From contig NZ_JAPENY010000002.1 of assembly GCF_026341825.1 (NCBI RefSeq), positions 186,001-250,000 on the forward strand: a DNA stretch of 64,000 bases, read 5' to 3'. A program made the position numbers and the translations under genes. The notes beneath the pieces are model-generated. The model was not told the origin of the DNA. It did no database searches and saw nothing but the letters and a program-made list of their open reading frames with translations. Below are positions 33,803 to 41,284 of the stretch, in pieces. The stretch comes from Streptomyces sp. NBC_00620 (GTDB lineage Bacteria; Actinomycetota; Actinomycetes; Streptomycetales; Streptomycetaceae). The stretch's first letter is position 1, and every line of letters begins with the position of its first letter.

Positions 33803-33978
33803 TCTTCCTCCGAGACGTCGGCGTCCTCAAGGCGAGACGGACAGGGTCCGCTGGGCGGATGCTACTCCTCCGAACACCTCGTCAACACCGGTTCGGACAG
33901 GGCTTCGATGGGCCATACGGGCTGGACACACCCCATCAACACTCCGAACGGCACCCCCCGGGGTGAGGGCGGGATAAG

Positions 33979-33999
33979 CGACCGACATAATGTCGGTCG
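33979..33999. promoter_or_regulatory. 10-bp palindrome covering the ctaE start codon
   Basis: CGACCGACAT-A-ATGTCGGTCG is a perfect inverted repeat whose right arm begins with the ATG of ctaE at 33990. As mRNA it would hide the start codon; as DNA it resembles a repressor operator. No Shine-Dalgarno is seen just upstream. Confidence 0.7.
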
Positions 34000-34610
34000 T
34001 GGCGACAGCAACGACAGTAGAAACCGGGCACGCGCACCCGTCGGTCAATCGGCCGAACCTCACCAGCGTCGGAACCATCATCTGGCTGAGTTCCGAGCTG
34101 ATGTTCTTCGCGGCCCTCTTCGCGATGTACTTCACCCTGCGATCGGTGACCGGGCCGGATCACTGGAAGGAAATGGCGTCAAGCCTGAACTTCCCGTTCT
34201 CCGCGACGAACACCACGATCCTGGTGCTCTCCTCCCTGACCTGCCAGCTCGGCGTGTTCGCCGCCGAGCGCGGGGACGTGAAGAAGCTCCGGATGTGGTT
34301 CATCGTCACCTTCATCATGGGTGCGATCTTCATCGGCGGTCAGGTCTTCGAGTACACCGAACTGGTCAAGAAGGACGGGCTCTCGCTCTCCTCCGACCCG
34401 TACGGCTCGGTGTTCTACCTGACCACCGGCTTCCATGGCCTGCATGTCACGGGTGGCCTGATCGCCTTCCTGTTCGTCCTCGGCAGGACGTACGCGGCCA
34501 GGAAGTTCACCCATGAGCAGGCGACCGCCGCCATCGTCGTGTCCTACTACTGGCACTTCGTCGATGTCGTCTGGATCGGCCTCTTCGCCACGATCTACAT
34601 GATCAAGTAA
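33990..34610 (+). CDS. ctaE: Cytochrome c oxidase subunit III
   Basis: 206 residues, ATG 33990 (GTG 33999 is an in-frame alternative). Five hydrophobic helices; WLSSELMFFAALFAMYF and FHGLHVTGGLIAF with YYWHFVDVVWIGLF at the end are diagnostic. It supports oxygen access and proton uptake of the aa3 oxidase. It heads ctaE-qcrC-qcrA-qcrB, separated from ctaCDF by about 2 kb, the usual actinobacterial split. Confidence 0.96.
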   Translation: MSVVATATTVETGHAHPSVNRPNLTSVGTIIWLSSELMFFAALFAMYFTLRSVTGPDHWKEMASSLNFPFSATNTTILVLSSLTCQLGVFAAERGDVKKLRMWFIVTFIMGAIFIGGQVFEYTELVKKDGLSLSSDPYGSVFYLTTGFHGLHVTGGLIAFLFVLGRTYAARKFTHEQATAAIVVSYYWHFVDVVWIGLFATIYMIK

Positions 34611-34675
34611 TCGGGCCCGGCGCCCGAAAACATCCAGAAGCATCGACGCAGAAGATCCTGACACCGGGGTAATCC

Positions 34676-35482
34676 GTGAAAAAGCTCTCCGCACGACGAC
34701 GCCATCCGCTGGCGGCGGTCGTCGTCCTACTCCTCGCGCTGGCGGCCACCGGGGGGCTGTACGCCGCGTTCGCACCCGCGAGCCAGGCGCAGGCCGACGA
34801 AACCGCCCAGTCCCTTGCCATCGACGAGGGCAAGAAGCTCTACGCCGTGGGCTGCGCAAGCTGCCATGGCACCGGCGGTCAGGGCAGTTCCGACGGTCCG
34901 AGCCTGGTGGGCGTCGGCGCAGCCGCCGTCGACTTCCAGGTCGGCACCGGCCGTATGCCGGCCCAGCAGCCGGGCGCGCAGGTCCCGAAGAAGAAGGTCA
35001 TCTACTCGCAGGCCGAGATCGACCAGCTCGCGGCGTACATCGCCTCGCTGGGCGCCGGTCCCACGGTGCCGACCGAGAACCAGGTCAGCCCCGAGGGCGC
35101 GGACATCGCCAAGGGTGGCGAACTCTTCCGCACCAACTGCGCGCAGTGCCACAACTTCACCGGCAAGGGCGGTGCACTGTCCGAGGGCAAGTTCGCGCCC
35201 GACCTGGAAGGTGTTTCCCCGAAGCACATCTACGAGGCCATGCAGACCGGCCCGCAGAACATGCCTTCCTTCCCTGAAACGATCATGTCGGAGCAGAACA
35301 AGAAGGACATCATCGCGTACCTCGACGCGGTCAACGGTGGCGACACTGTGGACCCGGGCGGTCTCAGCCTGGGTGGCCTGGGGCCGGTCAGCGAGGGCCT
35401 GTTCGCCTGGATCTTCGGACTCGGTGCCCTGATCGCTGTCGCCGTCTGGGTCGCCGCTCGGACCGCAAAGGCCAAGAAGTGA
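34676..35482 (+). CDS. qcrC: Di-haem cytochrome c subunit of the bc1 complex
   Basis: 268 residues, GTG start. N-terminal membrane anchor (about 10-32), two c-type haem motifs CASCH (60-64) and CAQCH (155-159), and a C-terminal helix (about 240-262). The two haem domains replace a free cytochrome c and bridge the Rieske/bc1 part to CuA of the oxidase. Stop overlaps the next start as TGATG, so translation is coupled. Confidence 0.97.
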   Translation: MKKLSARRRHPLAAVVVLLLALAATGGLYAAFAPASQAQADETAQSLAIDEGKKLYAVGCASCHGTGGQGSSDGPSLVGVGAAAVDFQVGTGRMPAQQPGAQVPKKKVIYSQAEIDQLAAYIASLGAGPTVPTENQVSPEGADIAKGGELFRTNCAQCHNFTGKGGALSEGKFAPDLEGVSPKHIYEAMQTGPQNMPSFPETIMSEQNKKDIIAYLDAVNGGDTVDPGGLSLGGLGPVSEGLFAWIFGLGALIAVAVWVAARTAKAKK

Positions 35483-36549
35483 TGAGTAGCCAAGACATTC
35501 CAGAAGAGAACCTGCCCGCCGAGCGGGCCACCGACGACCATGGACACGGTGCCGTGTCGGTCGCGAACGAGAAGGACCCGTTCGCCGACCCGGGGCTGCC
35601 GCCCCACGAGCACCGCGTCCAGGACATCGACGAGCAGGCAGCGAGGCGCTCCGAGCGTGTGGTCGCCTTCCTGTTCACGCTGTCGATGGTGGCCACGGTC
35701 GGTTTCATCGCCTCGTACGTGGCGATCCCGGCCGACAGGGCCGTCTACATCTTCCCGATCGGGCACGTCAGCGCGCTGAACTTCGCGCTGGGCATGACGC
35801 TCGGCGTAGCGCTGTTCTCGATCGGCGCGGGCGCGGTCCACTGGGCCCGCACCCTGATGTCCGACGTGGAGATCGCCGACGAGCGTCACCCGATCGAGGC
35901 GTCGCCCGAGGTCAAGGCCAAGGTCATGGCCGACTTCAAGGACGGCGCCAAGGAGTCCGCGATCGGTCGGCGCAAGCTGATCCGCAACACGATGTTCGGT
36001 GCGCTGGCCCTGTTCCCGCTCTCCGGCGTCATGCTGCTGCGCGACCTCGGCCCGCTGCCGGGGACCAGCCTCCGTCACACGATGTGGCGCAAGGGTCTGC
36101 AGCTCGTCAACATGAACACGAACGAGCCGCTGCGTCCCTCGGACGTCGTCGTCGGCTCGCTCACCTTCGCCAAGCCCGAGGGCCTGGAGGAGCACGACGA
36201 GGAGTTCCAGACCGAGATCGCCAAGGCGGCCCTGATGATCGTCCGGCTCCAGCCGGACAACATCAAGGACAAGCAGGAACTCGAGTGGTCGCACGAGGGC
36301 ATCGTGGCGTACTCGAAGATCTGCACCCACGTCGGTTGCCCGATCTCCCTGTACGAGCAGCAGACGCACCACGTCCTCTGCCCGTGCCACCAGTCCACCT
36401 TCGACCTCTCCGACGGTGCCCGAGTGATCTTCGGCCCGGCCGGTCACGCCCTGCCGCAGCTGCGCATCGGTGTGAACGCTGAGGGCTACCTCGAGGCGCT
36501 CGGCGACTTCGAAGAGCCCGTCGGTCCTGCTTTCTGGGAGCGCGGATGA
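35482..36549 (+). CDS. qcrA: Rieske iron-sulfur subunit of the bc1 complex
   Basis: 355 residues from ATG 35482; GTG 35479 is an alternative. Three N-terminal helices (about 55-175), an actinobacterial extension, then the Rieske fold with CTHVGCP and CPCHQSTFDL, which bind the [2Fe-2S] cluster through two Cys and two His. It carries electrons from menaquinol to QcrC. Overlaps qcrB by ATGA. Confidence 0.97.
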   Translation: MSSQDIPEENLPAERATDDHGHGAVSVANEKDPFADPGLPPHEHRVQDIDEQAARRSERVVAFLFTLSMVATVGFIASYVAIPADRAVYIFPIGHVSALNFALGMTLGVALFSIGAGAVHWARTLMSDVEIADERHPIEASPEVKAKVMADFKDGAKESAIGRRKLIRNTMFGALALFPLSGVMLLRDLGPLPGTSLRHTMWRKGLQLVNMNTNEPLRPSDVVVGSLTFAKPEGLEEHDEEFQTEIAKAALMIVRLQPDNIKDKQELEWSHEGIVAYSKICTHVGCPISLYEQQTHHVLCPCHQSTFDLSDGARVIFGPAGHALPQLRIGVNAEGYLEALGDFEEPVGPAFWERG

Positions 36550-38192
36550 GCACTACGAAAACCCCCGACTCGGGCGAGTCGACCTCGCGGGAGAAGGCAC
36601 CGGCGGGCGAGCGCGTCGCCGACTGGGCGGATGGCCGGCTGGGGATCTACTCCCTGGCCAAGACCAACATGCGCAAGATCTTCCCCGACCACTGGTCGTT
36701 CATGCTGGGTGAGATCTGCCTCTACAGCTTCATCATCATCATCCTCACGGGTGTGTATCTGACGCTGTTCTTCCACCCGTCGATGAACGAGGTGACGTAC
36801 GACGGCAGCTATGTCCCGCTCCAGGGACAGCTGATGTCGGAGGCGTTCAACTCGACCATGCACATCTCCTTCGATGTGCGCGGTGGTCTGCTGATCCGCC
36901 AGATCCACCACTGGGCGGCGCTGATCTTCCTCGCCGGCATGTTCGTGCACATGATGCGTGTGTTCTTCACGGGTGCGTTCCGCAAGCCGCGTGAGGTCAA
37001 CTGGCTGTTCGGCTTCCTGCTGTTCGTCCTGGGCATGTTCACCGGCTTCACCGGCTACTCGCTCCCGGACGACCTGCTCTCCGGCACCGGTGTGCGCTTC
37101 ATGGAGGGCGCGGTCCTGTCCGTGCCGATCGTGGGCACGTACCTCTCGTTCTTCCTCTTCGGCGGCGAGTTCCCGGGCGGCGACTTCGTGGCCCGCTTCT
37201 ACTCGATCCACGTACTGCTGCTGCCGGGCATCATGCTCGGCCTGGTGGTCGGCCACCTGATCCTGGTCTTCTACCACAAGCACACGCAGTTCGCGGGCCC
37301 CGGAAAGACGAACAACAACGTCGTCGGCATGCCGCTGCTGCCGGTCTACATGGCCAAGGCCGGAGGCTTCTTCTTCCTGGTCTTCGGTGTCATCGCGGCC
37401 GTCTCGGCGATCGCCTCGATCAACCCGATCTGGACCATGGGCCCCTACCGTCCGGACCAGGTGTCCACCGGCGCCCAGCCCGACTGGTACATGGGCTTCT
37501 CCGAAGGCCTGATCCGGTTCATGCCGGGCTGGGAGATCAACCTCTGGGGCCACACGCTCGTGCTGGGCGTGTTCATCCCGCTGGTGATCTTCCCGCTGGT
37601 CCTGGTCGCGATCGCGGTCTACCCGTTCATCGAGTCCTGGGTCACCGGCGACAAGCGCGAGCACCACATCCTGGACCGCCCGCGCAACGTCCCGACGCGT
37701 ACGGCCTTCGGTGTCGCGTGGATCACCTGGTACATGGTTCTGCTGATCGGTGGTGGAAACGACCTCTGGGCCACGCACTTCCACCTGTCGATCAACTCGA
37801 TCACCTGGTTCGTACGGATCGCGTTCTTCGTCGCTCCGGTGCTGGCGTTCGTCATCACCAAGCGGATCTGCCTCGGCCTTCAGCGCCGGGACCGGGACAA
37901 GGTGCTGCACGGCCGCGAGTCGGGCATCATCAAGCGCCTGCCGCACGGTGAGTTCATCGAGATCCACGAGCCGCTCAGCCAGGCGGCTCTGCACACGCTC
38001 ACGGCGCACGAGCAGTACGAGCCGGCCCAGATCGGCCCGTCGGTCGACAAGAACGGTGTCGAGCGCAAGGTGAAGGGCTCGCAGAAGCTGCGCGCCAAGC
38101 TCAGCAAGGGCTACTACGGGGAGGACCAGCAGATCCCCAAGCCCACCGTCGAGGAGTACAAGGAGATCACGAGCGGCCACGGCCACCACTGA
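36546..38192 (+). CDS. qcrB: Cytochrome b subunit of the bc1 complex
   Basis: 548 residues. The b-haem histidines lie in RQIHHWAALIFLAGMFVHMMRVF and YSIHVLLLPGIMLGLVVGHLILV, and the quinol-oxidation loop PDW-type sequence is in QPDWYMG. A C-terminal extension (about 430-548) beyond the usual cytochrome b is typical for actinobacteria. It oxidises menaquinol and translocates protons. Last gene of the operon, followed by a clear terminator. Confidence 0.97.
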   Translation: MSTTKTPDSGESTSREKAPAGERVADWADGRLGIYSLAKTNMRKIFPDHWSFMLGEICLYSFIIIILTGVYLTLFFHPSMNEVTYDGSYVPLQGQLMSEAFNSTMHISFDVRGGLLIRQIHHWAALIFLAGMFVHMMRVFFTGAFRKPREVNWLFGFLLFVLGMFTGFTGYSLPDDLLSGTGVRFMEGAVLSVPIVGTYLSFFLFGGEFPGGDFVARFYSIHVLLLPGIMLGLVVGHLILVFYHKHTQFAGPGKTNNNVVGMPLLPVYMAKAGGFFFLVFGVIAAVSAIASINPIWTMGPYRPDQVSTGAQPDWYMGFSEGLIRFMPGWEINLWGHTLVLGVFIPLVIFPLVLVAIAVYPFIESWVTGDKREHHILDRPRNVPTRTAFGVAWITWYMVLLIGGGNDLWATHFHLSINSITWFVRIAFFVAPVLAFVITKRICLGLQRRDRDKVLHGRESGIIKRLPHGEFIEIHEPLSQAALHTLTAHEQYEPAQIGPSVDKNGVERKVKGSQKLRAKLSKGYYGEDQQIPKPTVEEYKEITSGHGHH

Positions 38193-38226
38193 TCTCCTCG
38201 ACGATCCTCGCTGATCGCCACGGCTG

Positions 38227-38259
38227 GAGCCCCGTCCATTGCATGGACGGGGCTCTTTG
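38227..38259 (+). terminator. Terminator after qcrB
   Basis: Perfect 13-bp stem GAGCCCCGTCCAT / ATGGACGGGGCTC, three-base loop, followed by TTT. Confidence 0.9.
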
Positions 38260-38278
38260 CCGTCTCCCGGGCTGGATA

Positions 38279-38316
38279 GGGTGGACTCACCCCTACGTAC
38301 GGGGGTGAGTCCACCC
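38279..38316. promoter_or_regulatory. 15-bp perfect inverted repeat upstream of trpD
   Basis: GGGTGGACTCACCCC (38279-38293) pairs with GGGGTGAGTCCACCC (38302-38316) around TACGTACG. It ends 21 bp before AGGAG of trpD. It may be an operator or a leader hairpin; it follows a separate terminator for qcrB, so it is not needed to end that operon. Confidence 0.8.
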
Positions 38317-38346
38317 TCGTACCTCTCTGAGAACCCAGGAGCGACC

Positions 38347-39411
38347 ATGAGCGCTGTGAACCCCGCTGGAGGCGACACCGCGGCGGGCCGTTCCTGGCCG
38401 GCGTTGCTGAACGGCCTGCTCGACGGCCGTGACCTGAGCGCGGACGACACCGCCTGGGCGATGAACCTGATGATGCGCGGTGAGGCGACCGACGCGCAGA
38501 TCGCCGGGTTCGCGGTGGCTCTGCGGGCCAAGGGAGAGACCGTCGCGGAGATCACCGGGCTCGTACGGATGATGTACGAGCACGCCAATGTGATCGAGGT
38601 GCCGGGGGACACCGTCGACATCGTCGGCACGGGCGGTGACGGGGCGAAGACCGTCAACATCTCCACCATGTCGGCGATCGTCATCGCCGGTACGGGCGCG
38701 AAGGTCGTCAAGCACGGCAACCGGGCGGCCTCCTCGGCCTCCGGCGCGTCCGACGTGCTCGAGAAGCTCGGGGTCAACCTGGAGCTGACGACGAAGCGGG
38801 TGGCCGAGGTGGCCGAGGAGGCCGGGATCACCTTCTGCTTCGCGGTGAAGTTCCACCCGGCGCTGCGTCATGTGGGCGCCGCGCGCGGGCAGTTGGGCAT
38901 CCGTACGGTCTTCAACGCACTCGGTCCGCTGACGAACCCGGCACGGGTGAAGGCGCAGGCGGTCGGGGTCGCGGACCCCCGCATGGCGCCGATCGTGGCG
39001 GGCGTCTTCGCGGAGCGCGGCAACTCCTCGCTGGTTTTCCGCGGCGACGACGGGCTCGACGAGCTGACCATCACGTCCACGTCCCGGGTGTGGGTCGTAC
39101 GGGACGGAAAGGTCACCGAGGAGACCTTCGACCCGAGGGACGTCGGCATCGACCTGGTCCCGATCGAGGCGCTGCGGGGCGCGGACTCCACGTACAACGC
39201 GGACGTGGCGCGCCGGCTGCTCGACGGCGAGACGGGCCCGGTGCGGGACGCCGTACTGCTGAACTCGGCGGCGGCGCTGGTCGCCCTGTCGCCGGGCGCC
39301 GGACCGCTCGCGGACCAGATCCGCGCCGGGATGGCGAAGGCGGCGGAGGCCATCGACTCGGGGGCGGCCAAGCGGACGCTGGAGCGGTGGGTGGCGGCCA
39401 CCAACGCGTAG
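38347..39411 (+). CDS. trpD: Anthranilate phosphoribosyltransferase
   Basis: 354 residues from ATG 38347 with AGGAG five bases upstream. It transfers phosphoribose from PRPP to anthranilate in tryptophan synthesis. GTGGDGAKTVNIST (PRPP loop), KHGNRAASSASGASDVLEKLG and NALGPLTNPA are the family motifs. Length is normal. No other trp gene is adjacent; the trpD-ctaE-qcr neighbourhood is shared with mycobacteria. A strong inverted repeat precedes it. Confidence 0.96.
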   Translation: MSAVNPAGGDTAAGRSWPALLNGLLDGRDLSADDTAWAMNLMMRGEATDAQIAGFAVALRAKGETVAEITGLVRMMYEHANVIEVPGDTVDIVGTGGDGAKTVNISTMSAIVIAGTGAKVVKHGNRAASSASGASDVLEKLGVNLELTTKRVAEVAEEAGITFCFAVKFHPALRHVGAARGQLGIRTVFNALGPLTNPARVKAQAVGVADPRMAPIVAGVFAERGNSSLVFRGDDGLDELTITSTSRVWVVRDGKVTEETFDPRDVGIDLVPIEALRGADSTYNADVARRLLDGETGPVRDAVLLNSAAALVALSPGAGPLADQIRAGMAKAAEAIDSGAAKRTLERWVAATNA

Positions 39412-39549
39412 GCAGCGGCCGGGACGGGCCCAGCGGGTCCGTCGTGGCGTTTCGAGTGGGGCCGGGGTAGGACGCCCGGCCCCTTTCGCGTTCCGGGATC
39501 CGGACACGGGTTGCGGTGCCCCGATTGGGTCGCGTAGGTTTTTCGGCAG

Positions 39550-39668
39550 GTCATGAGTGACAGTCATGAGGCCCCGGCCGACTGTCCAGCAACCCTCCGT
39601 CCGTGGCGGGGTGCTCCGGGTGAAGACCAGGCCGTAGGCAGCGAGGTCTACGGCAAGCGCGGACCCCT
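39550..39668 (+). ncRNA. SAM-binding riboswitch, SAM-IV type
   Basis: GGTCATGAGTGACAGTCATGAG opens the element, followed by GGCCGACTGTCCAGCAACC and GGCGGGGTGCTCCGGGTGAAGACCAGG, then a second stem-rich part. Conserved core and spacing match the actinobacterial SAM-IV relatives of the S-box as I remember them. It lies about 185 bp upstream of a SufS-like enzyme, linking that gene to methionine/SAM status. The expression platform is not clear. Confidence 0.82.
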
Positions 39669-39852
39669 CGCCCTCGATTGAGGGATGGAGCCCAGGGGTC
39701 CTGGTCATTCGAGGGAGCCTTCTGTGAGCAAGCGAATGCGATAGGGCGCAGAGCCCCTCTCCGCATACCCCTTTCACCTTTTCCCGCGCTGAGCCGTACG
39801 TCCCCGTACCCGCTCGCGCGGTGATTCCCCCTGCCTCTCACAGGAGCTCGCC

Positions 39853-41214
39853 ATGTCTGTCTCCACCGCTGCCGCCGACCAGACCATTTGTGCCCAGCTG
39901 CCCGTTCTGGGCCGGGATGTCACCGTCCTGCTCGTCACCGGTGGCGAGGTCACGTACGCCGCTCTCGACTACGCCGCCAGCGCCCCGGCCCTCCAGCGCG
40001 TGTGGGACGACGTGGCCGCGTACGCCCCGTACTACGGCAGCGTGCACCGCGGGGCCGGGTACCTCTCCCAGCTCTCCACCGACCTCTTCGAGAACTCCCG
40101 CACCACCGTCGCCGAGTTCCTGGACTGCCGTGCGGACGACCAGGTCGTCTTCACCCGGTCGACCACCGACTCGCTGAACCTGCTCGCCGGGGCCCTTCCG
40201 GCCGGTTGCCAGGTCTTCGTCTTCGAGACCGAGCACCACGCCTCGCTGCTGCCCTGGCGGGACGCGCGGGTGACGTACCTGAACGCCCCGCGTACGCCTC
40301 AGGAGGCCGTCGCGACCCTGGAGGGCGCCCTCGCCGCCCGCGACCCCCAGGGCCCCGCCCTCGTCTGCGTCACGGGCGCCTCGAACGTCACCGGTGAGCT
40401 GTGGCCGGTGCGTGAACTGGCCGCCGCCGCCCACGCGCACGGCGCGCGCATCGTCCTCGACGCCGCGCAGCTCGCCCCGCACCACCCGGTGTCGGTGCGC
40501 GACCTCGACGTCGACTGGGTCGCCTTCTCCGGGCACAAGCTGTACGCCCCCTTCGGCTCCGGTGTCCTCGCGGGCCGCTCCGACTGGCTGCGCGAGGCCG
40601 AGCCGTACCTCGCGGGCGGCGGCGCCAGCCGCAAGGTGTCCCGGCGTACGGACGGCGGCGTGGACGTGGAGTGGCACGAGAGCGCCGCCCGGCACGAGGC
40701 GGGCTCGCCGAACGTGATCGGCGTGTACTCGATCGCGTCCGCCTGCAAGGCGCTCACCGAGGCCGGTTTCGACACGCTCGTCGCCCGTGAGCAGCAGCTC
40801 ATCGAGACCGTCCGCGCGGGTCTCGCCGAAGTGCCCGAGGTGCGGGTCCTCTCGCTCTTCGGCGACGACGCCCCGCGCGTCGGCGTCATCTCCTTCGTCG
40901 TCGAGGGCTGGAACAGCTCGCACTTCGCGGCCGCGCTGTCCGCCGAGTACGGCATCGGGGTGCGCGACGGCCTGTTCTGCGCCCACCCGCTGGTGCGCAC
41001 CCTCCTCGGCAGCGACCCTCAGACCCAGGGCGAGTGCGGCGCCCCCGAGGCCGCGCCCGGCGAGAAGTCCCTCAACGCCATCCGCGTCAGCTTCGGCGCG
41101 GGCACCCCGGACGAGCACGTCGAGCGTTTCGTCCGCGCGGTCAAGGAGCTCGTCCTCGATGGCGCCAAGTGGAACTACCGTACGGAGGACGGGCGTTGCG
41201 TCCCGGCCGTGTAA
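39853..41214 (+). CDS. SufS-like class V aminotransferase/cysteine desulfurase, SAM-IV controlled
   Basis: 453 residues with AGGAG upstream. PLP lysine Lys229 in FSGHKLYAPFGSG, the SufS-like ETEHHASLLPW, GASNVTGELWP and a candidate catalytic Cys376 in GLFCAHPL. It may mobilise sulfur from cysteine or cleave a related sulfur amino acid. The upstream SAM-IV riboswitch makes a role in methionine/cysteine metabolism more likely than in general Fe-S assembly. Confidence 0.88.
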   Translation: MSVSTAAADQTICAQLPVLGRDVTVLLVTGGEVTYAALDYAASAPALQRVWDDVAAYAPYYGSVHRGAGYLSQLSTDLFENSRTTVAEFLDCRADDQVVFTRSTTDSLNLLAGALPAGCQVFVFETEHHASLLPWRDARVTYLNAPRTPQEAVATLEGALAARDPQGPALVCVTGASNVTGELWPVRELAAAAHAHGARIVLDAAQLAPHHPVSVRDLDVDWVAFSGHKLYAPFGSGVLAGRSDWLREAEPYLAGGGASRKVSRRTDGGVDVEWHESAARHEAGSPNVIGVYSIASACKALTEAGFDTLVAREQQLIETVRAGLAEVPEVRVLSLFGDDAPRVGVISFVVEGWNSSHFAAALSAEYGIGVRDGLFCAHPLVRTLLGSDPQTQGECGAPEAAPGEKSLNAIRVSFGAGTPDEHVERFVRAVKELVLDGAKWNYRTEDGRCVPAV

Positions 41215-41284
41215 TCGCCTGACAGGAGCACGGCGTATACGCTCCCCCTCGGCGGCCGTACGGCAAACAGGGGAGTTGCGGGGA

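Noticed and set aside
36486..38831. 781-codon minus-strand open frame
   Set aside because: Shadow of qcrB and trpD.
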